From: Tipula vernalis
Taxonomy: Eukaryota > Arthropoda > Insecta > Diptera > Tipulidae
Reading direction: 5' to 3'
Length of the DNA stretch: 64,000 nucleotides
Assembly: GCA_958295665.1 (NCBI GenBank)
Contig: OY282560.1
Span: forward strand, 24,015,653 to 24,079,652
How positions within the stretch are numbered: the first letter of the stretch is position 1; each line of letters opens with the position of its first letter. Under the pieces are notes generated by a model. The model was not told where the DNA came from and searched no databases. It was given only the letters and a program-made list of their open reading frames with translations. A program made the translations under genes and the position numbers. Shown here piece by piece: positions 11,625-21,554 of the stretch.

Positions 11625-12928
11625 GGTGTACTCTCAACGGCTAGGCCTGAAGAAGAGAAACGCTCGTTTGTCAGTATGCGGACTTGGTCAAGTAAAAGCG
11701 GGACACACTAAAGGGGCCGTGACATTCCAACTAAAAGTTGGTAACAACAAAGATCTTGCTATAGATGCACTAGTCATTCCGACATTGATATGAAGGCATG
11801 GCCAAAAATCCGACTTGCAGATCCCACCTTAAACAAATCGAGTTAAATCGAAATTTTAATCGGAGCTGTTTATTTCTTCAGTCTGTTTGAGGAGGGTCAA
11901 ATCAAGTTTGGTGACGATAAGCCCGTTCTTCAGAAAACAGTTCTTGGCTGGATCGCCTCAGGAAGAACGAGTCGGAGGGTCAAAGAATAAAGCATCTTCA
12001 TTGATGGCCTCTCTGGGAAATTGAATTAATTGCACCTGAACAGAAGCCGCTCACCCCAGAAGAAAAACTATGTGAAGATACATTTGTTAAACGTTTGCAA
12101 GAGATAAAAGATGGTCGATACGTCGTAGAGCTGCCATTTAAACGATCACCCGAAACCTTAGGACCTTCAGTTAGCACTGCTATTTAACGGTTGCAAAGCA
12201 TGGAACATCGCTTCATCCGCGACTCCGAATTTATGAGGTTGTATGAAGATTTTATGCTAGAGTACCAGACACTAGGGCACATGAAGGAGATCCGACAGGA
12301 AGAAGCCAAGGATACAGGTTTTTATTTACTGCATCATGGTGTGTTGCGACAGCCCAGTACAACAATTCATCTCGGTGAAAAGTTCATCAAGGGCATCACT
12401 AAATGACTGCCTCGCTGTTAGCCCAACTATAAAGTCAACATTATTTGCAATCCTGCTCAGATTCAGGGAACATTCAACCGTCTTTTCGGCGGAGGTGAAA
12501 AAATGTATCGCCAAGTGCTAATAATTAAAGCTGATAAACAATACCAAAAAATAGTATGGCGAACAACTCCATCCTAGCCTATCCGTCACTACTGACTTTT
12601 GACTGTGACGTATGGGCTAGCATTCGCTTGTCACTAGGGCATTGCAACAAATAGCTGATGAAGAACAACAAACGTCATCCCTTGCATCAAATTCAATAAA
12701 ACCAAGTGTTTATGTAGACAATCTCATGACTGGAGCCGATAGCGAAGAGGAAGCATTAGAATTGAAACATACGATTACTCAACTCCTGAAGAAACATGGT
12801 TTTAACCTTCGAAAATGGTCTTCAAAACCAGAGCAGTTTTGGACACAGTAAATATCAACGACAGATTATCAAACCGGCCAGAGATCATTGACCAAGAAGA
12901 CACAAAAGGATCAATTGAAGTATTGGAT
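11625..12928 (+). pseudogene. pol: BEL/Pao pol relic, upstream part: protease region and RT
   Basis: Broken pol of a Pao-type retrotransposon. VYSQRLGLKKR and GAVTFQLKVGN (about 11625-11755) resemble the domain next to the protease. Then KQFLAGSPQEE (about 11935), LTPEEKLCEDTFVKRL (about 12050-12090), HRFIRDSEFMRLYEDFMLEY (12206-12265) and the RT stretch GGGEKMYRQVLIIKADKQYQ (about 12490-12545). The RT catalytic site is kept as SVYVDNLMTGA (about 12700-12735), followed by HGFNLRKWSS. Frame changes and stops at many points make it non-functional. The order matches BEL/Pao elements, where RT follows a peptidase A17-type region. It is interrupted at 12929 by a SINE and resumes at 13216. Confidence 0.85.
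12917..12928 (+). repeat. Target-site duplication, left copy
   Basis: GAAGTATTGGAT, repeated exactly at 13216-13227 on the other side of the SINE. It belongs to the host BEL/Pao gene, so the insertion postdates that element. Confidence 0.85.
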
Positions 12929-13215
12929 ACCGGGTTCGAATCCCTATAGGGGCGGGATGCAAAAGGGATTTTTCATCATCTGATTGCGATCGGTGATGAA
13001 GATGAACACATCTATGACCCCCTGTTGAGAGTGCAGAATCCATGGGCCGACCCACCTTTCATGTCAGCACTACGGGTTGGCATGAAGCAATGCAATGTGC
13101 AGGTGGTTTTCAAAGACGGATCTGTAGCCGCCCGTCCTCGATTTGGCTACTCCAGGCGTAAGGTAGGACGGTAAAAAATAAATCAAGAAACAAACAAACA
13201 AACAAACAAACAAAC
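12929..13215 (+). mobile_element. tRNA-derived SINE, 5'-truncated
   Basis: A 287-bp non-coding insertion, GC-richer than its surroundings, starts with CCGGGTTCGAATCCC. This contains a textbook RNA polymerase III B box (GGTTCGAATCC, 12933-12943), so the head is the 3' part of a tRNA-like promoter. The A box is absent, indicating 5' truncation. The body is unrelated to the BEL/Pao gene and the insertion ends in an AAAC tail (about 13190-13215). Exact 12-bp target duplications flank it. B box, short tail and long target duplication are the hallmarks of LINE-mobilised SINEs. Confidence 0.85.
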
Positions 13216-13985
13216 GAAGTATTGGATGTAAATTGGAGCCCATCGTCCAATGAATTCACGTTCTCATGCAATCTTCAATATAATGGAAAAGTTTCGAAAA
13301 GAAGGATATTGTCTGATGCAGGGAAAATATTTGACCCGTTGGGATGGATTTCCCAAATTAATATTTTGATTAAAATACTAATTCTACAGTTATGGATGTT
13401 AAATTTGGGGTGGGACGATCTTTGCCGGACAAGGAGGCAAATCAGTGGGAGCAAATATGAGCATCGTTACCAGAATTAGAGAAAATCTCAAATGTCGAGC
13501 TACATGGGTTCTGTGACGCCGGTCAAATCTCTTACGCAGCGGTGATTTATTACAGAATTACTACCGAAACCGGAGAAATTTATCTACATTTAATGACCGC
13601 CAAATCCAAAGTGGCTCCAATTAAGCAACAGATACTGCCGCGTTTGGAACTCGGCGGTGCTGTTCTTTTAACAAGTCTAATGGAGGTAGTTAAACGAGAA
13701 ACTCAACCAAATCTGTCTATATGGACAGATTCCAAAATCGTCCAACCAAGTGTTGGATTGGCTTAGTTCGCCGCTGGCCTAAATTTATAGTGAATCGTAC
13801 AGCACAAATCCTAACCTCATTATTACCTGAAATCCAACACGCTATGGTAAAAGGGACCCTTTGGTGGAGTTTTGGCCACAACAACAACAACAGAATCACA
13901 CGTTTCATCGCACGCCGCGGATATTGCGAGGAAATATTTAGTGATAACGGCACGTACACGCAGTACAATTGTAACCACAGCTGAA
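13216..13985 (+). pseudogene. pol: BEL/Pao pol relic, downstream part: RNase H and integrase piece
   Basis: Continues the gene split by the SINE. VLDVNWSPSSNEFTF and RILSDAGKIFDPLGWISQ (about 13222-13355) match the region after the Pao RT. ELHGFCDAGQISYAAVIYYR and MTAKSKVAPIKQQILPRLEL (about 13495-13660) match the RNase H-like domain, and IWTDSKIV its later acidic motif. The integrase is mostly missing: only IVNRTAQILTSLLPEI and RFIARRGYCEEIFSDNGT (about 13900-13955) remain, the latter holding the second catalytic Asp. Frameshifts and stops occur throughout. No LTR was found at either end. Confidence 0.85.
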
Positions 13986-15691
13986 CAAACAAATAAAATA
14001 CAAAGTCATAAGGCGAATGATAACAATTAAAGTTTTTTTTTTTCAAGAAATCCACAAGATACAGTCCACGTCAATCAACTTGGGGAATTTAAACGCAATC
14101 TTGCTAATCTTAACACATAATATAGATTGTGCCCCAACAAGGCCTACAGATCTAATCGGAATGCTAATCATAGAAGTAAAATATTCTTGAAACCAATTAA
14201 AAGCTTTCAATTTTTTTGAATTGATCCAATTTCCACTGAACATAAGTTACACTTTCATCAAAATCTGCTAAGAAATAGCCAAAAAATACACAGTAAAATT
14301 ACTGTGTTGTTTTTTTTGTCAACCATCAGCGATATCGGTTATTTTGGAAATTGGCTACTTGACACATTAGGTCGTATTTTATTATCATTGCAATAACATT
14401 TGAATTTACTCTTCGTTTTTGAGAGGTTGGTCACCAAAATCTTTCATTCATCCTAACACCTTCAACTGAGCAATCTCTGTCTTGCGCATATACATACATT
14501 TTAATTTAATTACGGCAAGTGTAGAAATAAGTAAAGAAATATGATGCGCTTTTCACACTCAATTAAATTAAAATTGTAACCTAGCCCTCGCTCGAAGTTT
14601 TCTTGAATTTACCTGAGATTTATAAAACTATAAACCTTTTAAAAGAATTGCCCAAGCCATAAAATAAAAGCAAGTTTTTTTCTTGTATCCTTTAGTTTCC
14701 ACTTGAAAGGTAAAAGGTAAAGTTTTATTTTATGCTTGCTCTATGTAACGCAAACTTTTTAATGAATCTTTTGTCTTTTGTACGAAAAACTTACAAAAAC
14801 AATATAACTGTAATAAACATAAAGAAGTAGAATTTCTTGTTTAGTTTCATTTAGTTTACCCAGGCGATACAGATAAACTTTCTAAAAGGAAAAGTGTTTT
14901 GAACTTTTCTTGAAAGGATTTTGTAACGTGTATGAAAAATGTTAAACGACCAAGACGAACAAAATTTAAATACAGAAACACATTCTTCATGTCAATAGCA
15001 TAATAAAATTTGGTGTGGTGGAATTAGAAAAAACTTTGTTCATGTAAAGTATTAATTTTGAGAAAGGAACAAAAAAAAAAAATCCAATTTATCTAATTAC
15101 AATCTGCCCTCGAGAAAACTCATTAGAGAGTGCCACCGCATACAAAAACTTATCGAACTTTCTTTCATTTTTTTGTTTTTTTTTTGTTTTAGATGACAAG
15201 AGTTAATTAGTGTTTTTTTTTGCCAATTTTTGGATTTAATGTGCTCTTTTCGAAGCTTGTTTTTAGAAATTAATTTTTTTTTTTGCTAAATCTGTAGAAA
15301 TACTTTACACAAAAATACCATTTAATGTTGTAATTAGATAGCAGAATTTATTTAAAAAAAAAATACATTAAAGCTGAATTGAATAGGAAAGATATGATCT
15401 TAATTAACAACTTTTTTGTGCTTAAGTTTGAACCATAATTTTGTTGGTTTGGTAGATATTTTATCAGAATTGTCTTTAACCCTTAATTAAGTGTACCGGA
15501 TGAAATTTTCAATTGAAACACTGTTGTAAGCTAAACAAAACAAAGTAACACATTACCAATCAAAAAAAATTTCTTTCTCCAAATGGGGGAATCGTACAGA
15601 GTTTTTTTTCGATGTAATGCTGAAACTAACAAACGCGTTTGCGCAATTACAGATTACTAGTAGAAAAAGCCCTTGATACGGGCGAAAATAT
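13986..15691. other. AT-rich spacer
   Basis: No gene, RNA or repeat that I can support over about 1.7 kb, apart from short T and A runs (for example near 15180 and 15280). Confidence 0.4.
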
Positions 15692-15930
15692 TGTGACGGT
15701 GACACCTAGTGTGTAATAGAATAAGTTGAATGAAAAGCTCAATGTTTACTGTACTAAAATGGAATTATCCATGTTAAAATTGTTACGTAATGTTTCTACG
15801 CTATTCTAACTAGAAAAATCATGAGCTTTCGAGAAGTTTGGTTTGTGTATATAAAAAGGCGAACAAGATCGAATTGGATTGTTAGTATTTGGAACACGAC
15901 AGAGTAAACTTGTAAGATTATCAGTAATAT
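15692..15930 (+). repeat. Gypsy-family LTR, 5' part
   Basis: Starts TGTGACGGTGACACCTAGTG and continues with AAAGCTCAATGTTTACTG, TAGTTTGG-like and TATATAAAAAGGCGAACAAG words shared with the LTRs at 19230 and 19917 (inverted). TATATAAAAAGGCG near 15848 is the likely TATA box of the LTR promoter. Similarity stops at about 15930, so the 3' half (R/U5) is missing or replaced by the following sequence. Confidence 0.75.
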
Positions 15931-15939
15931 ACCGGTGTG

Positions 15940-16060
15940 AAGTTTTTGGACACTTTTTTGGACACAAATTTATGCGAGTATACATTGTGGTTTTTTGGAC
16001 AAAATAAAAAATTAGTTTTTGGACAAATGTTTATGCGAGTGTACATACTTCTTTTAACAA
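15940..16060. repeat. Short direct duplication after the LTR
   Basis: The word TTTTTGGACA followed by AATTTATGCGAGTATACAT (about 15951-15990) recurs as TTTTTGGACAAATGTTTATG CGAGTGTACAT at about 16015-16050, a local duplication of about 65 bp between the LTR and the tandem array. Confidence 0.6.
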
Positions 16061-16164
16061 TGTATTTAACAAAAATAAAATTATTCAAATTAAACACGCC
16101 TCAAATAATTTCTAACATTCATTTCCAAAATGATTTTCAACAAATCAGTCCAGCACCACTTTGA

Positions 16165-17676
16165 TATTTTGATATGAGTTGTAGGGCTCTTGCAAAAAAA
16201 TTTAGAAAATTAACAAATTTCGTTTGGAATAAGGACGTTGTTCTCTATTATACCAAATAGCATAGATCTCAGAGATTGGCTCTTTTAGTGACTATATAGG
16301 TTGTTAAGGGCATACATTGCGGAATTGAAATCACTCAGTGCCATTTTTATATGAGCCGTAGGCTCTTGCAAAAAAATTTTGAAGTTAATAAATCGACGAA
16401 TTTCGTTTGGAATAAGGACGTTGTGCTCTATTATACCAAATAGCATAAATCTCAGAGATTGGCTCATATAGTGACTATATAGGTTGTTAAGAGCATACAT
16501 TGTGGAATTAAAATCACTCAGTGCCATTTTGATATGGGTCGTAGAGCTCTTGCAAAAAAATTTAGAAAATCAACGAATTTCGTTTGGAATAAGGACGTTG
16601 TTCTGTATTATACCAAATAGCATAAATCTCAGAGATTGGCTCATATAGTGACTATAAAGGTTGTAAAGGGCATTTATTGTGGAATTGAAAACACTCAGTG
16701 CCATTTTGATAAAAGCCGTAGGGCTATTGCAAAAAAATGTTGAAAGTTGTTATTAAATCGACGAATTTCGTTTGGAATAAGGACGTTGTTCTCTATTATA
16801 CCAAATAGCATAAATCTCAGAGATTGACTCATATAGTGACTATATAGGTTATAAAGATCATACATTGCGGAATTGAAAACATTTAGTGCCATTTTGATAT
16901 GAGCCGTAAGGCTCTTGCAAAAAAATTTTGAAGTTAATAAATCGACGAACTTCGTTTGGAATAAGGACGTTGTGCTCTATTATACCAAATAGCATAAATC
17001 TCAGAGATTGGCTCATGAAGTGACTATATAGGTTGTTAAGAGCATACATTACGGAACTGAAAACACTCAGTGCCATTTTGATATGAGCCGTAAGGCTCTT
17101 GCAAAAAAATTTTGAAGTTAATAAATCGCCGAATTTCGTTTAGAACAAGGACGTTGTCCTCTATTATACCAAATAGCACGAATCTCAAAAATTGGCTCAT
17201 ATTATGGCTATATAGGTTGTAAAGGGCATACATTGCGGAATTAAAATCACTCAGTGCCATTTTGATATGAGCCGAAGGGCTCTTGCAAAAAAATGTTGAA
17301 AGTTGTTAATAAATCGACGAATTTCGTTTGGAATAAGGACGTTGTTCTCTATTATACTAAATGGCATAAATCTCAGAGATTGGCTCATATAGTGACTATA
17401 TAGGTTATAAAGGGCATACATTGCGGAATTGTAAACATTTAGTGCCATTTTGATATGAGCCGTAAGGCTCTTGCAAAAAAATTTTGAAGTTAATAAATAG
17501 CCGAATTTCGTTTGGAACAAGGACGTTGTTCTCTATTATACCAAATAGCACGAATCTCAGAGATTGGCTCATATAGTGACTATATAGGTTGTAAAGGAAT
17601 TTAAATCACTCAGTGCCATTTTGATATGAGCCGTAGGGCTCTTGCAAAAAAATTTTGAAAGTTGTTAATAAATCGA
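16165..17676. repeat. Tandem array of a ~184-bp unit, eight copies
   Basis: Units are marked by TTTCGTTTGGAATAAGGACG at about 16218, 16401, 16578, 16766, 16950, 17134, 17322 and 17506, giving spacings of 177-188 bp. Each unit also carries TATTATACCAAATAGCA, CTCAGAGATTGGCTCATA, CACTCAGTGCCATTTTGATA and CTCTTGCAAAAAAAT. On the minus strand many units keep one open frame of 63-89 codons starting MALSDFNSAMYALNNLYSHY; its similarity from unit to unit follows from the repetition and is not by itself evidence of a protein. The array ends against a gag relic at about 17677. Confidence 0.9.
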
Positions 17677-17688
17677 CAGCGGACCGCA

Positions 17689-18881
17689 AGTGTGAAACTT
17701 ATCGAATAAAATTGAAAAGCCTCTACTACAAGTGAGGAGAATCACTTCAGGAACTTGCGACGGCAATCGAGCGACTAGTACATCTATCGCATACCAGTAC
17801 ATCGGCCGATTCTATGGATAGGCTAAAAATTGACGCATTCATTGACTGCATTCGAAATCCAGAAACACGCAAGGCGGTGATGTTGTCATCTAATGCAACG
17901 TTCGCGCGAACCGTTGCGTTTGCGTTAACGATCGAGGCTGTGCAGAACTTCACCAGACCGTCATTGTTTAGGCGCCAAATGAATTTAGACGGTAAATGGT
18001 AAATCGAGCGGGCGGTATCAAAATTTTGAAGCGGCAGGCTTAGCTGTTGGGAATGTGACAAGTTGGGTGACATTTCAATGGACTGTCGGAATGTAATACA
18101 GGAAGAGAGAAGATCGCCAACTTTTATGCGGGCAAACGCCGAACGGTCGAGACAAAGGTCTAGAAGTAGCGAGCTAAGATATTGGGGGGTATGTAACAGA
18201 GTTGGCCACATGCTCACGAGATTTTTTGGAAGCAATAGGAACAGGCACGGACCACCAACTTCTGTAGAAAGAGCACTAAGAAGAGAGCAGGAAACAGATG
18301 AACGGATGGCAACGGTCAGTAAAGTGGAAAGGTTAAAAGTCAGTTTGAAGGAACCGAAGCTGGCTTCGCCGTCTGGTTTCCCCATAACATTCATCCCTGT
18401 TACGACTGTAGCACGAGGCGGGAGCAGCGTAAGAATAAAGGGCCATGTTGATGCGAGGAAGTGTATCATTACGCTGGATACCGGCGCATCCCACTCAATT
18501 GTTGGGATAGACTTGATCGCAGGAGCTGTGCAGTTGGTTGATGGGTTAAAATTAAGAATGGCAAATGGGGAGAGTGCAATGATTAAAGGGAAAAAGATCG
18601 TAAATATAAGGATCGATGAAACTTTTTTCCCACACAAAGTTGTGGTGGCAGATATCGTGGACGAAGTCATTTTGGGAATGGACTCCATGAGGGTGAATGG
18701 CTTCGTGATGGATTTTGGACGAGGAATATTGAGTAGCGATAACATTGTGCTTCCACTTAAATTTAACGGTATGGGTGCGACAGTAAGGCGAGAAACAATC
18801 AGCCATTGCGAGGATCTGCCATCGAAATCTGAAACAATTGTTGAGGAAACGAATGAACACCAGGTTAAGCAGATATTGGAT
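17689..18881 (+). pseudogene. gag-pro: Gypsy-type gag and protease relic
   Basis: A nearly single-frame gag-protease remnant. RKCETYRIKLKSLYY opens at about 17691, followed by SLQELATAIERL and IDAFIDCIRNPETRKAV, like the capsid C-terminal part. Two zinc-knuckle relics follow: CWECDKLGDISMDC (His changed to Asp) and WGVCNRVGHMLTRF (first and last Cys lost). The protease has the active-site motif ITLDTGASHSIVG at about 18470 and VILGMDSM later, with a typical retropepsin fold length. In-frame stops fall at about 17728, 18000 and 18039. At about 18881 the frame runs directly into LTR sequence, so RT, RNase H and integrase are deleted. Confidence 0.85.
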
Positions 18882-19229
18882 AATAGCTCAATGTTTTACT
18901 GTACTAAAATGGAATTTTCCATAATACAATTTTTCTAAATGTTTCTACACTATTAGAACTGGAAAAGTCATTAACTTTCTAGAAGCTTGGTTTGTGTATT
19001 TAAAAAGGCGATCGATTTGGAATTATTAGTATTTGGTAAGCGATAGTGTAAAGATTAAAAAGGAAACTGTGTGACAATTATTTAAAGTGATTTTGTGAAT
19101 TATCGTTAATAAATAGAGTTGTTAGAATTTTTGTGTGTCATATATAAATTCGTTGGTGATAAATTGAATTGATTTTGTTTTATTCACAATCCAGTGGTAC
19201 GAATTTTGATTGACAAGGCTAAAACGTAA
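18882..19229 (+). repeat. Gypsy-family LTR, missing its first bases
   Basis: Shares AATAGCTCAATGTTTTACTG, GAATTTTCCAT and TATTTAAAAAGGCG (TATA box) with the other family LTRs and runs to the shared 3' words ATTCGTTGGTGATAAATTGA and TTATTCACAATCCAGTGG. It ends AAAACGTAA immediately before the start of the next LTR. The first 45 bases or so are absent: the deletion that removed pol ends within the LTR. Confidence 0.75.
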
Positions 19230-19851
19230 TGTGACAGTGACACCTAGTGTGTAATAGAACAAGTTAAATGAATAGCTCAATATTTACTGTACTAAAATAG
19301 AATTTTCCATGATAAAACTATTCTAAATGTTTCTAAACTATTCTTATTAAAAAAGTCATGAAATTTCTAGAAGTTTGGTTTTTGTATATAAAAAGACGAA
19401 CGGAGTCGAATTGGATCATTAGTTTTTAGTAATCAGAAGTATAAGGATTAAAAAGTAACTGGAGTGAAACTGTGATCATGAACGGTGAAGCTGCAGATTA
19501 TATGCAGATTATCTTTGTTTTTATTTTTAACATGTTAAACCACCTCTTCTTACACAATCTGTTATGAATGAGCTCTTGCTCAAAATAGATTGTGTAAGTA
19601 AGGGGTTGGTTCCTAACCAAAATTTATGTAAATAGACAAATAAATAAAAAAGTAAATTAAAGGAGATTTAAAAAGTTATTTGGTGAGATTTAAAATTTAC
19701 AAGTGAACAGTAAAATTGTGCGAAAATAATAAAAAGTGATGTTATGAATTATTATAAAAAAATTCTGTTGAATTAATATTTGGTGTTAAATAAATAAATT
19801 CGTTTGTGTTAACTGAAGTGTTTTGTTATATTCACAATATAAAATGCAACA
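19230..19851 (+). repeat. Gypsy-family LTR, longer variant
   Basis: Begins TGTGACAGTGACACCTAGTG with no spacer after the previous LTR. It carries the common AATAGCTCAATATTTACTG and TATATAAAAAGACGAACGGA blocks, then about 190 bp not seen in the other copies (about 19480-19670), then the common 3' part around AATAAATTCGTTTGTGTTAA. It probably ends AATGCAACA at about 19851. The extra segment holds the stem-loop at 19549-19598. Two LTRs head to tail with nothing between them suggest recombination between elements or insertion at an LTR end. Confidence 0.65.
19549..19598. other. Perfect 12-bp stem-loop inside the LTR
   Basis: CTTACACAATCT (19549-19560) is the exact inverse of AGATTGTGTAAG (19587-19598). 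The 26-base loop contains a second small hairpin, GAGC-TCTT-GCTC. It could be structural RNA of the LTR transcript or a relic of a small inverted-repeat insertion. Confidence 0.6.
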
Positions 19852-19916
19852 ATATAAATATTTTTGGTAAATACTAGTGCTATCTGTTGAGGAATAAATA
19901 ATTTATGAATACATAA

Positions 19917-20363
19917 TGTAACGGTTTTGCTTTGCCAATCAAAGTTCGAATCACTGGATTATGAATAATACAAAACAATTCAATTTATCACCAATGAATT
20001 TATTTATGTCACACAAAAATTATAACAACATTATTAACTAACGATAATTTACAAAGTCACTTTAAATAAATTCTTCGCACAATTTTACTGATCACTTTTA
20101 CTTTTTATTTTGTATACTAAAACACTTTTTAATTATTTTTTAATCTTCACACTATCGCTTACCAAATACTAATAATTCCAACTCGATCTCGCTTGCCTTT
20201 TTAATAAACCCAAACCAAGCTTCTAGAAAGTTTATGACTTTTCTAGTAAGAATAGTAAAGAAACATTTAGAATAGTTTTATCATGGAAAATTCTATTTTA
20301 GTACAGTAAAACATTGAGCTATTAACTTAACTTGTCTATTACATCCAAGGTCTCGCCGTAACA
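19917..20363 (-). mobile_element. Solo LTR of the gypsy family, complete
   Basis: A 447-bp LTR in inverse orientation. On the minus strand it starts TGTTACGGCGAGACC and ends AAAACCGTTACA, so it has TG...CA ends and gives the full LTR outline used to identify the other copies. No internal sequence adjoins it on either side, as expected after recombination between two LTRs. The flanking four bases are similar (ATAA and TTAA) but are not a convincing target duplication. It includes the family word ATTCACTGGTGATAAATTGA-like near its 3' end. Confidence 0.75.
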
Positions 20364-21550
20364 TTAAAATTACCCGATTACCTAAATCATAATTCAGTTT
20401 GTTTGACATTTGACAGCTGTTGCAAATTAATAAGTAAATATAAATTATCAATAAAATAAAAATTCTATAAAACCATTATCTGACATCATTGAATTAACAA
20501 ATAATTTTTCTAAATAATAAATTTGAAGGAGAAACTTAAAATTATTCAAATCATAATCGAATTAATGAAAAAATGTAGTTAGTTTAGGTGCTGATTTTTT
20601 CCAAATCCTATACTCTCTAGATTTCAACATCGAGAGGCCCGGATGCATATTTTATACCTTTTTGTGCTAAAAATCGGTCTCTATCTTGTTCTATACTCTA
20701 AATACGTAAGTCCGCCAACAGTAACCAACAAAAATTTTCCATAATACCTGAGCAAAATTCATTTCATTAGTGATCATTACAATTGGTGATGCTATATTAT
20801 TGAAGAGATGCTAATGTCGATTTTTAAAAATTATACAAATTTTTGAAATCTTGATAGATATAAATCCTTATGCAAACCACGGTCTTTTTGGCTTGTCAAT
20901 TTGACAAGAGGCCCATTAGTCAGGGGACACGATTGCCTCACAACAGCCGAACCTCCTTGTGACCGGCCCTGAGAGAGTATAGAGAGGGCTTTAGATCATA
21001 ATTTTGCAACCTTTGTAAATTTATCAGCAGCATCTGTACAATAAAAACGCTCTGTTTACTTTTCGGCCTGTACTTGAATTCAAAATTAAAGAAATATTTC
21101 TTCGTCAGGAAACTTGAAATAAATAAATTTCAATGCAATAAAAATATTTTATTAACGAAATCCATGATTCCGGTTGAAATCATTGAGTTGAAAAATATTT
21201 TGTTGATTAAATTTTAGTAATTTAAAAACTATAAAAATTCCTGAAATTTGCCGAGATTACTCGAGCAAAAATTTAAAAACTCTCGATTCTCGAGAAATGA
21301 AATTCGTCGGGAAATTGCAATATCTTTTTTTTTCTCGAGCTTTAGAAAAGTTATTTCTAGATGTGTTTGATTCTCTTCCAGTATTATATCTTGAAACTAC
21401 ATAAATTATATACCTACCGTCGAAGATGACCTAACTAAATTTTCAACTTTGTAAGCACACTAAAATGATATTACTGTTGGCAGCTTTAACTTTTATAAAT
21501 GTATATATTTTACTAGTATAACAGCGCGAACTAATAAAAGGTTTCTAGGC
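20364..21550. repeat. AT-rich spacer with a possible small inverted-repeat element
   Basis: CTATACTCTCT at 20608-20618 has its exact inverse at 20972-20982, bounding a 375-bp segment that is GC-richer at both edges (GAGGCCCGG and GACCGGCCC). Inside it lies a 17-base palindrome, CTTGTCAATTTGACAAG (20892-20908). This may be a MITE, but the 11-bp arms and lack of a target duplication keep it weak. The rest of the interval shows nothing I can support. Confidence 0.35.
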
Positions 21551-21554
21551 TTAA
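21551..21554 (+). repeat. piggyBac TTAA target duplication, left
   Basis: TTAA next to the first base of the terminal repeat CCCTTGTGTTTAC; matched by TTAA at 23660-23663. Confidence 0.85.

Noticed and set aside
12929..13000. Possible tRNA gene (GGTTCGAATCC)
   Set aside because: Only the B-box arm is present; there is no acceptor stem, anticodon arm or A box, and target duplications show it belongs to a SINE.
16285..17520. Series of 63-89 codon minus-strand frames with similar sequence
   Set aside because: They follow from the 184-bp repeat unit. Similarity between copies is inherited from the DNA repeat and some units are broken; kept only as a finding to test.
17747..18745. 332-codon open frame on the minus strand
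   Set aside because: It lies opposite the gag-protease relic, whose sense frame has zinc-knuckle and DTGAS motifs. The antisense translation shows no known motif and is best explained as its shadow.
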